The notes: generated by a model not told the origin, from the sequence alone. Counted from the stretch's first letter, positions 23,057 through 37,615 are shown. The stretch is 64,000 nt of DNA from Tubulanus polymorphus (GCF_964204645.1 NC_134031.1:21451307-21515306); one strand, 5' to 3'. Translations and numbers: made by a program.

Positions 23057-25505
23057 GATGATGAATTCTATATTAATTGATGGGTTAGGGTGTACTGAAC
23101 TGATTTCAAATAGATAGGTTGAAAGAATCAGAATTTTCTGGCTGCTTTTGGTTCTGAAGATGATGGATTCAATCTGAAAAGATGTGTTAAGGCGTATTGA
23201 ACTGATTTCAAATAGATAGGTGGAAAGATTAAGAATTTTTCTGGCTATTTATGCTCCTGAAGATGATGGACTCGATCTGAAATGATAGGTTAAGGTAGAC
23301 TGAACTGATTTCGAGTAGATGGACTGAAAGATACAGATTTTTCTTGCAAAATAGGGTCCTAAAGATGATGAGTTCTATCTTAATTGATGGGTTAGGGTGT
23401 ACTGAACTGATTTCAAATAGATAGGTGGAAAGATTAAGAATTTTCTGGCTATTTATGCTCCTGAAGATGATGGACTCGATCTGAAATGATAGGTTAAGGT
23501 AAACTGAACTGATTTCGAATAGATGGACTGAAAGATACAGATTTTTCTTGCAAAATAGGGTCCTAAAGATGATGAATTCTATCTTAATTGATGGGTTAGG
23601 GTGAACTGAACTGATTTCAAATAGATAGGTGGAAAGAATCAGAATTTTCTGGCTGCCTTTGGTTCTGAAGATGATGGACTCAATCTGAAAAGATGGGCTA
23701 AGGCGTATTGAACTGATTTCAAATAGATAGGTGGAAAGATTAAGAATTTTCTGGCTATTTATGCTCCTGAAGATGATGGACTCGATCTGAAATGATAGGT
23801 TAAGGTAAACTGAACTGATTTCGAGTAGATGGACTGAAAGATACAGATTTTTCTTGCAAAATAGGGTCCTAAAGATGATGAATTCTATCTTAATTGATGG
23901 GTTAGGGTGTACTGAACTGATTTCAAATAGATAGGTTGAAAGATTAAGAATTTTCTGGCTGCTTTTGGTTCTGAAGATGATGGATTCAATCTGAAAAGAT
24001 GTGTTAAGGCGTATTGAACTGATTTCGAATAGATAGGTGGAAAGATTAAGAATTTTCTGGCTATTTATGCTCCTGAAGATGATGGACTCGATCTGAAATG
24101 ATAGGTTATGGTAAACTGAACTGATTTCGAGTAGATGGACTGAAAGATACAGATTTTTCTTGCAAAATAGGGTCCTAAAGATGATGAATTCTATCTTAAT
24201 TGATGGGTTAGGGTGTACTCAACTGATTTCAAATAGATAGGTTGAAAGAATCAGAATTTTCTGGCTGCTTTTGGTTCTGAAGATGATGGATTCAATCTGA
24301 AAAGATGTGTTAAGGCGTATTGAACTGATTTCAAATAGATAGGTGGAAAGATTAAGAATTTTCTGGCTATTTATGCTCCTGAAGATGATGGACTCGATCT
24401 GAAATGATAGGTTAAGGTAGACTGAACTGATTTCGAGTAGATGGACTGAAAGATACAGATTTTTCTTGCAAAATAGGGTCCTAAAGATGATGAATTCTAT
24501 CTTAATTGATGGGTTAGGGTGAACTGAACTGATTTCAAATAGATAGGTGGAAAGAATCAGAATTTTCTGGCTGCCTTTGGTTCTGAAGATGATGGACTCA
24601 ATCTGAAAAGATGGGCTAAGGCGTATTGAACTGATTTCAAATAGATAGGTGGAAAGATTAAGAATTTTCTGGCTATTTATGCTCCTGAAGATGATGGACT
24701 CGATCTGAAATGATAGGTTAAGGTAAACTGAACTGATTTCGAGCAGATGGACTGAAAGATACAGATTTTTCTTGCAAAATAGGGTCCTAAAGATGATGAG
24801 TTCTATCTTAATTGATGGGTTAGGGTGTACTGAACTGATTTCAAATAGATAGGTGGAAAGAATCAGAATTTTCTGGCTGCTTTTGGTTCTGAAGATGATG
24901 GATTCAATCTGAAAAGATGGGTTAAGGCGTATTGAACTGATTTCAAATAGATAGGGGGAAAGATTAAGAATTTTCTGGCTATTTATGCTCCTGAAGATGA
25001 TGGACTCGATCTGAAATGATAGGTTAAGGTAGACTGAACTGATTTCGAGTAGATGGACTGAAAGATACAGATTTTTCTTGCAAAATAGGGTCCTAAAGAT
25101 GATGAGTTCTATCTTAATTGATGGGTTAGGGTGTACTGAACTGATTTCAAATAGATAGGTTGAAAGAATCAGAATTTTCTGGCTGCTTTTGGTTCTGAAG
25201 ATGATGGATTCAATCTGAAAAGATGGGTTAAGGCGTATTGAACTGATGTCAAATAGATAGGTGGAAAGATTAAGAATTTTCTGGCTATTTATGCTCCTGA
25301 AGATGATGGACTCGATCTGAAATGATAGGTTAAGGTAGACTGAACTGATTTCGAGTAGATGGACTGAAAGATACAGATTTTTCTTGCAAAATAGGGTCCT
25401 AAAGATGATGAATTCTATCTTAATTGATGGGTTAGGGTGAACTGAACTGATTTCAAATAGATGGGTGGAAAGAATCAGAATTTTCTGGCTGCCTTTGGTT
25501 CTGAA
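23057..25505 (+). repeat. Third, shorter copy of the left-zone block
   Basis: Starts with a 1123-bp supra-unit (extra-T run 23236-23240, cgaatagatgg, ttatgg). At 24180 comes the trimer with gtgtactcaactg, followed by cgagcagatgg, atagggggaaag and gatgtcaaatag in the order seen after 2243 and 6529. The match ends at 25506, where B has gggctgagg instead of gtgttaagg. It marks the last left-type segment before the right-zone markers begin. Confidence 0.8.
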
Positions 25506-28500
25506 GATGATGGACTCAATCTGAAAAGATGGGCTGAGGCGTATTGAACTGATTTCAAATAGATAGGTGGAAAGATTAAGAATTTTCTGGCTATTTATGC
25601 TCCTGAAGATGATGGACTCGATCTGAAATGATAGGTTAAGGTAAACTGAACTGATTTCGAGTAGATGGACTGAAAGATACAGATTTTTCTTGCAAAATAG
25701 GGTCCTAAAGATGATGAATTCTATCTTAATTGATGGGTTAGGTTGTACTGAACTGATTTCAAATAGATAGGTTAAAAGAATCAGAATTTTCTGGCTGCTT
25801 TTGGTTCTGAAGATGATGGATTCAATCTGAAAAGATGTGTTAAGGCGTATTGAACTGATTTAAAATAGATAGGTGGAAAGATTAAGAATTTTCTGGCTAT
25901 TTATGCTCCTGAAGATGATGGACTCGATCTGAAATGATAGGTTAAGGTAAACTGAAATGATTTCGAGTAGATGGACTGAAAGATACAGATTTTTCTTGCA
26001 AAATAGGGTCCTAAAGATGATGAATTCTATCTTAATTGATGGGTTAGGTTGTACTGAACTGATTTCAAATAGATAGGTTAAAAGATTAAGAATTTTCTGG
26101 CTGCCTTTGGTTCTGAAGAAGATGGACTCAATCTGAAAAGATGGGCTAAGGCGTATTGAACTGATTTCAAATAGATAGGTGGAAAGATTAAGAATTTTCT
26201 GGCTATTTATGCTCCTGAAGATGATGGACTCGATCTGAAATGATAGGTTAAGGTAAACTGAACTGATTTCGAGTAGATGGACAGAAAGATACAGATTTTT
26301 CTTGGAAAACAGGGTCCTAAAGATGATGAGTTCTATCTTAATTGATGGGTTAGGGTGTACTGAACTGATTTCAAATAGATTGGTTGAAAGATTAAGAACT
26401 TTCTGGCTGCTTTTGGTTCTGAAGATGATGGATTCAATCTGAAAAGATGGGTTAAGGCGTATTGAACTGATTTCAAATGGATAGGTGGAAAGATTAAGAA
26501 TTTTCTGGCTATTTATGCTCCTGAAGATGATGGACTCGATCTGAAATGATAGGTTAAGGTAAACTGAACTGATTTCGAGTAGATGGACTGAAAGATACAG
26601 ATTTTTCTTGCAAAATAGGGTCCTAAAGATGATGAATTCTATCTTAATTGATGGGTTAGGGTGAACTGAACTGATTTCAAATCGATAGGTGGAAAGAATC
26701 AGAATTTTCTGGCTGCCTTTGGTTCTGAAGATGATGGACTCAATCTGAAAAGATGGGCTAAGGCGTATTGAACTGATTTCAAATAGATAGGTGGAAAGAT
26801 TAAGAATTTTCTGGCTATTTATGCTCCTGAAAATGATGGACTCGATCTGAAATGATAGGTTAAGGTAAACTGAACTGATTTCGAGTAGATGGACTGAAAG
26901 ATACAGATTTTTCTTGCAAAATAGGGTCCTAAAGATGATGAATTCTATCTTAATTGATGGGTTAGGGTGTACTGAACTGATTTCAAATAGATAGGTTGAA
27001 AGAATCAGAATTTTCTGGCTGCTTTTGGTTCTGAAGATGATGGATTCAATCTGAAAAGATGTGTTAAGGCGTATTGAACTGATTTCAAATAGATAGGTGG
27101 AAAGATTAAGAATTTTCTGGCTATTTATGCTCCTGAAGATGATGGACTCGATCTGAAATGATAGGTTAAGGTAGACTGAACTGATTTCGAGTAGATGGAC
27201 TGAAAGATACAGATTTTTCTTGCAAAATAGGGTCCTAAAGATGATGAGTTCTATCTTAATTGATGGGTTAGGGTGTACTGAACTGATTTCAAATAGATAG
27301 GTTGAAAGAATCAGAATTTTCTGGCTGCTTTTGGTTCTGAAGATGATGGATTCAATCTGAAAAGATGGGTTAAGGCGTATTGAACTGATGTCAAATAGAT
27401 AGGTGGAAAGATTAAGAATTTTCTGGCTATTTATGCTCCTGAAGATGATGGACTCGATCTGAAATGATAGGTTAAGGTAGACTGAACTGATTTCGAGTAG
27501 ATGGACTGAAAGATACAGATTTTTCTTGCAAAATAGGGTCCTAAAGATGATGAATTCTATCTTAATTGATGGGTTAGGTTGTACTGAACTGATTTCAAAT
27601 AGATAGATTAAAATAATCAGAATTTTCTAACTGCTTTTGGTTCTGAAGATGATGGATTCAATCTGAAAAGATGTGTTAAGGCGTATTGAACTGATTTAAA
27701 ATAGATAGGTGGAAAGATTAAGAATTTTCTGGCTATTTATGCTCCTGAAGATGATGGACTCGATCTGAAATGATAGGTTAAGGTAGACTGAACTGATTTC
27801 GAGTAGATGGACTGAAAGATACAGATTTTTCTTGCAAAATAGGGTCCTAAAGATGATGAGTTCTATCTTAATTAATGGGTTAGGGTGAACTGAACTGATT
27901 TCAAATAGATAGGTGGAAAGATTAAGAATTTTCTGGCTGCCTTTGGTTCTGAAGATGATGGACTCAATCTGAAAAGATGGGCTAAGGCGTATTGAACTGA
28001 TTTCAAATAGATAGGTGGAAAGATTAAGAATTTTCTGGCTATTTATGCTCCTGAAGATGATGGACTCGATCTGAAATGATAGGTTAAGGTAAACTGAACT
28101 GATTTCGAGTAGATGGACTGAAAGATACAGATTTTTCTTGCAAAATAGGGTCCTAAAGATGATGAATTCTATCTTAATTGATGGGTTAGGGTGTACTGAA
28201 CTGATTTCAAATAGATAGGTTGAAAGATTAAGAACTTTCTGGCTGCTTTTGGTTCTGAAGATGATGGATTCAATCTGAAAAGATGGGTTAAGGCGTATTG
28301 AACTGATTTCAAATGGATAGGTGGAAAGATTAAGAATTTTCTGGCTATTTATGCTCCTGAAGATGATGGACTCGATCTGAAATGATAGGTTAAGGTAAAC
28401 TGAACTGATTTCGAGTAGATGGACTGAAAGATACAGATTTTTCTTGCAAAATAGGGTCCTAAAGATGATGAATTCTATCTTAATTGATGGGTTAGGGTGA

Positions 28501-29381
28501 ACTGAATTGATTTCAAATAGATAGGTGGAAAGAATCAGAATTTTCTGGCTGCCTTTGGTTCTGAAGATGATGGACTCAATCTGAAAAGATGGGCTAAGGC
28601 GTATTGAACTGATTTCAAATAGATAGGTGGAAAGATTAAGAATTTTCTGGCTATTTATGCTCCTGAAGATGATGGACTCGATCTGAAATGATAGGTTAAG
28701 GTAAACTGAACTGATTTCGAGTAGATGGACTGAAAGATACAGATTTTTCTTGCAAAATAGGGTCCTAAAGATGATGAATTCTATCTTAATTGATGGGTTA
28801 GGGTGTACTGAACTGATTTCAAATAGATAGGTTGAAAGATTAAGAATTTTCTGGCTGCTTTTGGTTCTGAAGATGATGGATTCAATCTGAAAAGATGTGT
28901 TAAGGCGTATTGAACTGATTTCAAATAGATAGGTGGAAAGATTAAGAATTTTCTGGCTATTTATGCTCCTGAAGATGATGGACTCGATCTGAAATGATAG
29001 GTTAAGGTAAACTGAACTGATTTCGAGCAGATGGACTGAAAGATACAGATTTTCCTTGCAAAATAGGGTCCTAAAGATGATGAGTTCTATCTTAATTGAT
29101 GGGTTAGGGTGTACTGAACTGATTTCAAATAGATAGGTTGAAAGAATCAGAATTTTCTGGCTGCTTTTGGTTCTGAAGATGATGGATTCAATCTGAAAAG
29201 ATGTGTTAAGGCGTATTGAACTGATTTCAAATAGATAGGTGGAAAGATTAAGAATTTTCTGGCTATTTATGCTCCTGAAGATGATGGACTCGATCTGAAA
29301 TGATAGGTTAAGGTAAACTGAACTGATTCCGAGCAGATGGACTGAAAGATACAGATTTTTCTTGCAAAATAGGGTCCTAAA
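25506..29381 (+). repeat. Transition stretch of pure trimers between left and right zones
   Basis: From 23568 to 29381 there is no dimer. Within this run the left-zone markers stop, and right-zone markers appear: gggttaggttgtactg, ggttaaaagaatc and tttaaaatag (first in the trimer at 25710), and later gattccgagcag (near 29327). Some trimers carry private changes such as ttctaactgc near 27626, attaatggg near 27872, and ggaaaacaggg near 26305. No gene or other insertion is present. Confidence 0.75.
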
Positions 29382-32300
29382 GATGATGAGTTCTATCTTA
29401 ATTGATGGGTTAGGGTGTACTGAACTGATTTCAAATAGATAGGTGGAAAGATTAAGAATTTTCTGGTTATTTATGCTCCTGAAGATGATGGACTCGATCT
29501 GAAATGATAGGTTAAGGTAAACTGAACTGATTTCGAGTAGATGGACTGAAAGATACAGATTTTTCTTGCAAAATAGGGTCCTAAAGATGATGAGTTCAAT
29601 CTTAATTGATGGGTTAGGTTGTACTGAACTGATTTCAAATAGATAGGTGGAAAGATTAAGAATTTTCTGGTTATTTATGCTCCTGAAGATGATGGACTCG
29701 ATCTGAAATGATAGGTTAAGGTAAACTGAACTGATTTCGAGTAGATGGACTGAAAGATACAGATTTTTCTTGCAAAATAGGGTCCTAAAGATGATGAATT
29801 CTATCTTAATTGATGGGTTAGGGTGTACTGAACTGATTTCAAATAGATAGGTTGAAAGAATCAGAATTTTCTGGCTGCTTTTGGTTCTGAAGATGATGGA
29901 TTCAATCTGAAAAGATGTGTTAAGGCGTATTGAACTGATTTCAAATAGATAGGTGGAAAGATTAAGAATTTTCTGGCTATTTATGCTCCTGAAGATGATG
30001 GACTCGATCTGAAATGATAGGTTAAGGTAGACTGAACTGATTTCGAGTAGATGGACTGAAAGATACAGATTTTTCTTGCAAAATAGGGTCCTAAAGATGA
30101 TGAATTCTATCTTAATTGATGGGTTAGGGTGTACTGAACTGATTTCAAATAGATAGGTTGAAAGAATCAGAATTTTCTGGCTGCTTTTGGTTCTGAAGAT
30201 GATGGATTCAATCTGAAAAGATGGGTTAAGGCGTATTGAACTGATGTCAAATAGATAGGTGGAAAGATTAAGAATTTTCTGGCTATTTATGCTCCTGAAG
30301 ATGATGGACTCGATCTGAAATGATAGGTTAAGGTAAACTGAACTGATTTCGAGTAGATGGACTGAAAGATACAGATTTTTCTTGCAAAATAGGGTCCTAA
30401 AGATGATGAATTCTATCTTAATTGATGGGTTAGGTTGTACTGAACTGATTTCAAATAGATAGGTTAAAAGAATCAGAATTTTCTGGCTGCTTTTGGTTCT
30501 GAAGATGATGGATTCAATCTGAAAAGATGTGTTAAGGCGTATTGAACTGATTTAAAATAGATAGGTGGAAAGATTAAGAATTTTCTGGCTATTTATGCTC
30601 CTGAAGATGATGGACTCGATCTGAAATGATAGGTTAAGGTAGACTGAACTGATTTCGAGTAGATGGACTGAAAGATACAGATTTTTCTTGCAAAATAGGG
30701 TCCTAAAGATGATGAGTTCTATCTTAATTGATGGGTTAGGGTGAACTGAACTGATTTCAAATAGATAGGTGGAAAGATTAAAAATTTTCTGGCTGCCTTT
30801 GGTTCTGAAGATGATGGACTCAATCTGAAAAGATGGGCTAAGGCGTATTGAACTGATTTCAAATAGATAGGTGGAAAGATTAAGAATTTTCTGGCTATTT
30901 ATGCTCCTGAAGATGATGGACTCGATCTGAAATGATAGGTTAAGGTAAACTGAACTTATTTCGAGTAGATGGACTGAAAGATACAGATTTTTCTTGCAAA
31001 ATAGGGTCCTAAAGATGATGAATTCTATCTTAATTGATGGGTTAGGGTGTACTGAACTGATTTCAAATAGATAGGTTGAAAGATTAAGAACTTTCTGGCT
31101 GCTTTTGGTTCTGAAGATGATGGATTCAATCTGAAAAGATGGGTTAAGGCGTATTGAACTGATTTCAAATGGATAGGTGGAAAGATTAAGAATTTTCTGG
31201 CTATTTATGCTCCTGAAGATGATGGACTCGATCTGAAATGATAGGTTAAGGTAAACTGAACTGATTTCGAGTAGATGGACAGAAAGATACAGATTTTTCT
31301 TGCAAAATAGGGTCCTAAAGATGATGAATTCTATCTTAATTGATGGGTTAGGGTGAACTGAATTGATTTCAAATAGATAGGTGGAAAGAATCAGAATTTT
31401 CTGGCTGCCTTTGGTTCTGAAGATGATGAACTCAATCTGAAAAGATGGGCTAAGGCGTATTGAACTGATTTCAAATAGATAGGTGGAAAGATTAAGAATT
31501 TTCTGGCTATTTATGCTCCTGAAGATGATGGACTCGATCTGAAATGATAGGTTAAGGTAAACTGAACTGATTTCGAGTAGATGGACTGAAAGATACAGAT
31601 TTTTCTTGCAAAATAGGGTCCTAAAGATGATGAATTCTATCTTAATTGATGGGTTAGGGTGTACTGAACTGATTTCAAATAGATAGGTTGAAAGATTAAG
31701 AATTTTCTGGCTGCTTTTGGTTCTGAAGATGATGGATTCAATCTGAAAAGATGTGTTAAGGCGTATTGAACTGATTTCAAATAGATAGGTGGAAAGATTA
31801 AGAATTTTCTGGCTATTTATGCTCCTGAAGATGATGGACTCGATCTGAAATGATAGGTTAAGGTAAACTGAACTGATTTCGAGCAGATGGACTGAAAGAT
31901 ACAGATTTTTCTTGCAAAATAGGGTCCTAAAGATGATGAGTTCTATCTTAATTGATGGGTTAGGGTGTACTGAACTGATTTCAAATAGATAGGTTGAAAG
32001 AATCAGAATTTTCTGGCTGCTTTTGGTTCTGAAGATGATGGATTCAATCTGAAAAGATGTGTTAAGGCGTATTGAACTGATTTCAAATAGATAGGTGGAA
32101 AGATTAAGAATTTTCTGGCTATTTATGCTCCTGAAGATGATGGACTCGATCTGAAATGATAGGTTAAGGTAAACTGAACTGATTCCGAGCAGATGGACTG
32201 AAAGATACAGATTTTTCTTGCAAAATAGGGTCCTAAAGATGATGAGTTCTATCTTAATTGATGGGTTAGGGTGTACTGAACTGATTTCAAATAGATAGGT

Positions 32301-32849
32301 TGAAAGATTAAGAACTTTCTGGCTGCTTTTGGTTCTGAAGATGATGGATTCAATCTGAAAAGATGGGTTAAGGCGTATTGAACTGATTTCAAATGGATAG
32401 GTGGAAAGATTAAGAATTTTCTGGCTATTTATGCTCCTGAAGATGATGGACTCGATCTGAAATGATAGGTTAAGGTAAACTGAACTGATTTCGAGTAGAT
32501 GGACAGAAAGATACAGATTTTTCTTGCAAAATAGGGTCCTAAAGATGATGAATTCTATCTTAATTGATGGGTTAGGGTGAACTGAATTGATTTCAAATAG
32601 ATAGGTGGAAAGAATCAGAATTTTCTGGCTGCCTTTGGTTCTGAAGATGATGGACTCAATCTGAAAAGATGGGCTAAGGCGTATTGAACTGATTTCAAAT
32701 AGATAGGTGGAAAGATTAAGAATTTTCTGGCTATTTATGCTCCTGAAGATGATGGACTCGATCTGAAATGATAGGTTAAGGTAAACTGAACTGATTTCGA
32801 GTAGATGGACTGAAAGATACAGATTTTTCTTGCAAAATAGGGTCCTAAA

Positions 32850-35800
32850 GATGATGAATTCTATCTTAATTGATGGGTTAGGGTGTACTGAACTGATTTC
32901 AAATAGATAGGTTGAAAGATTAAGAATTTTCTGGCTGCTTTTGGTTCTGAAGATGATGGATTCAATCTGAAAAGATGTGTTAAGGCGTATTGAACTGATT
33001 TCAAATAGATAGGTGGAAAGATTAAGAATTTTCTGGCTATTTATGCTCCTGAAGATGATGGACTCGATCTGAAATGATAGGTTAAGGTAAACTGAACTGA
33101 TTTCGAGCAGATGGACTGAAAGATACAGATTTTTCTTGCAAAATAGGGTCCTAAAGATGATGAGTTCTATCTTAATTGATGGGTTAGGGTGTACTGAACT
33201 GATTTCAAATAGATAGGTGGAAAGATTAAGAATTTTCTGGTTATTTATGCTCCTGAAGATGATGGACTCGATCTGAAATGATAGGTTAAGGTAAACTGAA
33301 CTGATTTCGAGTAGATGGACTGAAAGATACAGATTTTTCTTGCAAAATAGGGTCCTAAAGATGATGAGTTCAATCTTAATTGATGGGTTAGGTTGTACTG
33401 AACTGATTTCAAATAGATAGGTGGATAGATTAAGAATTTTCTGGTTATTTATGCTCCTGAAGATGATGGACTCGATCTGAAATGATAGGTTAAGGTAAAC
33501 TGAACTGATTTCGAGTAGATGGACTGAAAGATACAGATTTTTCTTGCAAAATAGGGTCCTAAAGATGATGAATTCTATCTTAATTGATGGGTTAGGGTGT
33601 ACTGAACTGATTTCAAATAGATAGGTTGAAAGAATCAGAATTTTCTGGCTGCTTTTGGTTCTGAAGATGATGGATTCAATCTGAAAAGATGTGTTAAGGC
33701 GTATTGAACTGATTTCAAATAGATAGGTGGAAAGATTAAGAATTTTCTGGCTATTTATGCTCCTGAAGATGATGGACTCGATCTGAAATGATAGGTTAAG
33801 GTAGACTGAACTGATTTCGAGTAGATGGACTGAAAGATACAGATTTTTCTTGCAAAATAGGGTCCTAAAGATGATGAATTCTATCTTAATTGATGGGTTA
33901 GGGTGTACTGAACTGATTTCAAATGGATAGGTGGAAAGATTAAGAATTTTCTGGCTATTTATGCTCCTGAAGATGATGGACTCGATCTGAAATGATAGGT
34001 AAAGATAAACTGAACTGATTTCGAGTAGATGGACTGAAAGATACAGATTTTTCTTGCAAAATATGGTCCTAAAGATGATGAGTTCTATCTTAATTGATGG
34101 GTTAGGGTGTACTGAACTGATTTCAAATAGATAGGTTGAGAGAATCAGAATTTTCTGGCTGCTTTTGGTTCTGAAGATGATGGATTCAATCTGAAAAGAT
34201 GTGTTAAGGCGTATTGAACTGATTTCAAATAGATAGGTGGAAAGATTAAGAATTTTCTGGTTATTTATGCTCCTGAAGATGATGGACTCGATCTGAAATG
34301 ATAGGTTAAGGTAAACTGAACTGATTTCGAGTAGATGGACTGAAAGATACAGATTTTTCTTGCAAAATAGGGTCCTAAAGATGATGAATTCTATCTTAAT
34401 TGATGGGTTAGGGTGTACTGAACTGATTTCAAATAGATAGGTTGAAAGAATCAGAATTTTCTGGCTGCTTTTGGTTCTGAAGATGATGGATTCAATCTGA
34501 AAAGATGTGTTAAGGCGTATTGAACTGATTTCAAATAGATAGGTGGAAAGATTAAGAATTTTCTGGCTATTTATGCTCCTGAAGATGATGGACTCGATCT
34601 GAAATGATAGGTTAAGGTAGACTGAACTGATTTCGAGTAGATGGACTGAAAGATACAGATTTTTCTTGCAAAATAGGGTCCTAAAGATGATGAGTTCTAT
34701 CTTAATTGATGGGTTAGGGTGAACTGAACTGATTTCAAATAGATAGGTGGAAAGAATCAGAATTTTCTGGCTGCCTTTGGTTCTGAAGATGATGGACTCA
34801 ATCTGAAAAGATGGGCTAAGGCGTATTGAACTGATTTCAAATAGATAGGTGGAAAGATTAAGAATTTTCTGGCTATTTATGCTCCTGAAGATGATGGACT
34901 CGATCTGAAATGATAGGTTAAGGTAAACTGAACTGATTTCGAGTAGATGGACTGAAAGATACAGATTTTTCTTGCAAAATAGGGTCCTAAAGATGATGAA
35001 TTCTATCTTAATTGATGGGTTAGGGTGTACTGAACTGATTTCAAATAGATAGGTTGAAAGAATCAGAATTTTCTGGCTGCTTTTGGTTCTGAAGATGATG
35101 GATTCAATCTGAAAAGATGTGTTAAGGCGTATTGAACTGATTTCAAATAGATAGGTGGAAAGATTAAGAATTTTCTGGCTATTTATGCTCCTGAAGATGA
35201 TGGACTCGATCTGAAATGATAGGTTAAGGTAGACTGAACTGATTTCGAGTAGATGGACTGAAAGATACAGATTTTTCTTGCAAAATAGGGTCCTAAAGAT
35301 GATGAGTTCTATCTTAATTGATGGGTTAGGGTGTACTGAACTGATTTCAAATAGATAGGTTGAAAGAATCAGAATTTTCTGGCTGCTTTTGGTTCTGAAG
35401 ATGATGGATTCAATCTGAAAAGATGGGTTAAGGCGTATTGAACTGATGTCAAATAGATAGGTGGAAAGATTAAGAATTTTCTGGCTATTTATGCTCCTGA
35501 AGATGATGGACTCGATCTGAAATGATAGGTTAAGGTAGACTGAACTGATTTCGAGTAGATGGACTGAAAGATACAGATTTTTCTTGCAAAATAGGGTCCT
35601 AAAGATGATGAATTCTATCTTAATTGATGGGTTAGGGTGAACTGAACTGATTTCAAATAGATGGGTGGAAAGAATCAGAATTTTCTGGCTGCCTTTGGTT
35701 CTGAAGATGATGGACTCAATCTGAAAAGATGGGCTGAGGCGTATTGAACTGATTTCAAATAGATAGGTGGAAAGATTAAGAATTTTCTGGCTATTTATGC

Positions 35801-36472
35801 TCCTGAAGATGATGGACTCGATCTGAAATGATAGGTTAAGGTAAACTGAACTGATTTCGAGTAGATGGACTGAAAGATACAGATTTTTCTTGCAAAATAG
35901 GGTCCTAAAGATGATGAATTCTATCTTAATTGATGGGTTAGGTTGTACTGAACTGATTTCAAATAGATAGGTTAAAAGAATCAGAATTTTCTGGCTGCTT
36001 TTGGTTCTGAAGATGATGGATTCAATCTGAAAAGATGTGTTAAGGCGTATTGAACTGATTTCAAATAGATAGGTGGAAAGATTAAGAATTTTCTGGCTAT
36101 TTATGCTCCTGAAGATGATTGTCTCGATCTGAAATGATAGGTTGAGGTAGACTGAACTGATTTCGAGTAGATGGACTGAAAGATACAGATTTTTCTTGCA
36201 AAATAGGGTCCTAAAGATGATGAGTTCTATCTTAATTGATGGGTTAGGGTGAACTGAACTGATTTCAAATAGATAGGTGGAAAGATTAAAAATTTTCTGG
36301 CTGCCTTTGGTTCTGAAGATGATGGACTCAATCTGAAAAGATGGGCTAAGGCGTATTGAACTGATTTAAAATAGATAGGTGGAAAGATTAAGAATTTTCT
36401 GGCTATTTATGCTCCTGAAGATGATGGACTCGATCTGAAATGATAGGTTAAGGTAAACTGAACTGATTTCGA
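32850..36472 (+). repeat. Large duplicated block, copy 1 (partner 60378-64000)
   Basis: Trimers and dimers from 32850 to 36472 correspond one to one with 60378 to the window end at a constant offset of 27528 bases (803 of which are the transposon and its duplicated target). Shared rare markers are ggtggatagatt (33421/60949), gtaaagataaac, aaaatatggtcc (34064/61592), gttgagagaatc, gggctgagg and gatgattgtctcg (36114/63642). Private differences are few; for example the left copy has ggttgaggtag near 36141 where the right has ggttaaggtag. Confidence 0.85.
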
Positions 36473-37611
36473 GTAGATGGACTGAAAGATACAGATTTTT
36501 CTTGCAAAATAGGGTCCTAAAGATGATGAATTCTATCTTAATTGATGGGTTAGGGTGTACTGAACTGATTTCAAATAGAAAGGTTGAAAGATTAAGAACT
36601 TTCTGGCAACTTTTGGTTCTGAAGATGATGGATTCAATCTGAAAAGATGGGTTAAGGCGTATTGAACTGATTTCAAATGGATAGGTGGAAAGATTAAGAA
36701 TTTTCTGGCTATTTATGCTCCTGAAGATGATGGACTCGATCTGAAATGATAGGTTAAGGTAAACTGAACTGATTTCGAGTAGATGGACAGAAAGATACAG
36801 ATTTTTCTTGCAAAATAGGGTCCTAAAGATGATGAATTCTATCTTAATTGATGGGTTAGGGTGAACTGAATTGATTTCAAATAGATAGGTGGAAAGAATC
36901 AGAATTTTCTGGCTGCCTTTGGTTCTGAAGATGATGGACTCAATCTGAAAAGATGGGCTAAGGCGTATTGAACTGATTTCAAATAGATAGGTGGAAAGAT
37001 TAAGAATTTTCTGGCTATTTATGCTCCTGAAGATGATGGACTCGATCTGAAATGATAGGTTAAGGTAAACTGAACTGATTTCGAGTAGATGGACTGAAAG
37101 ATACAGATTTTTCTTGCAAAATAGGGTCCTAAAGATGATGAATTCTATCTTAATTGATGGGTTAGGGTGTACTGAACTGATTTCAAATAGATAGGTTGAA
37201 AGATTAAGAATTTTCTGGCTGCTTTTGGTTCTGAAGATGATGGATTCAATCTGAAAAGATGTGTTAAGGCGTATTGAACTGATTTCAAATAGATAGGTGG
37301 AAAGATTAAGAATTTTCTGGCTATTTATGCTCCTGAAGATGATGGACTCGATCTGAAATGATAGGTTAAGGTAAACTGAACTGATTTCGAGCAGATGGAC
37401 TGAAAGATACAGATTTTTCTTGCAAAATAGGGTCCTAAAGATGATGAGTTCTATCTTAATTGATGGGTTAGGGTGTACTGAACTGATTTCAAATAGATAG
37501 GTTGAAAGAATCAGAATTTTCTGGCTGCTTTTGGTTCTGAAGATGATGGATTCAATCTGAAAAGATGTGTTAAGGCGTATTGAACTGATTTCAAATAGAT
37601 AGGTGGAAAGA

Positions 37612-37615
37612 TTAA
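37612..37615. repeat. Left target-site duplication TTAA
   Basis: The last four satellite bases before the transposon. In uninterrupted B monomers the sequence reads gattaagaattttctgg with a single TTAA here. Confidence 0.95.

Larger units (their letters stand above)
1..37615 (+). repeat. Satellite array, left arm (102-bp monomers, mostly A-B-C trimers)
   Basis: Uninterrupted head-to-tail tandem repeat of 102-bp monomers. Starts can be followed at 100, 202, 304, 508, 814, 1120 and so on to 37542; the first monomer lacks its first three bases. From the implied start at -2 to 37542 the distance is 368 monomers plus 8 bases, and the 8 bases are explained by eight identical single-T insertions. 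Most monomers are grouped as A-B-C trimers of 306 bp, with 204-bp dimers interspersed. GC content is about one third, and the plus strand carries roughly twice as many G as C. No gene is present: plus-strand frames are full of stops, and the open minus-strand frame is a periodic by-product (see the rejected list). The arm ends at the TTAA preceding the transposon. A heterochromatic location is inferred, not seen. Confidence 0.98.

Noticed and set aside
1-37615. CRISPR array
   Set aside because: Repeats are contiguous 102-bp monomers with no unique spacers between short identical repeats and no cas genes; this is a eukaryotic-type satellite.
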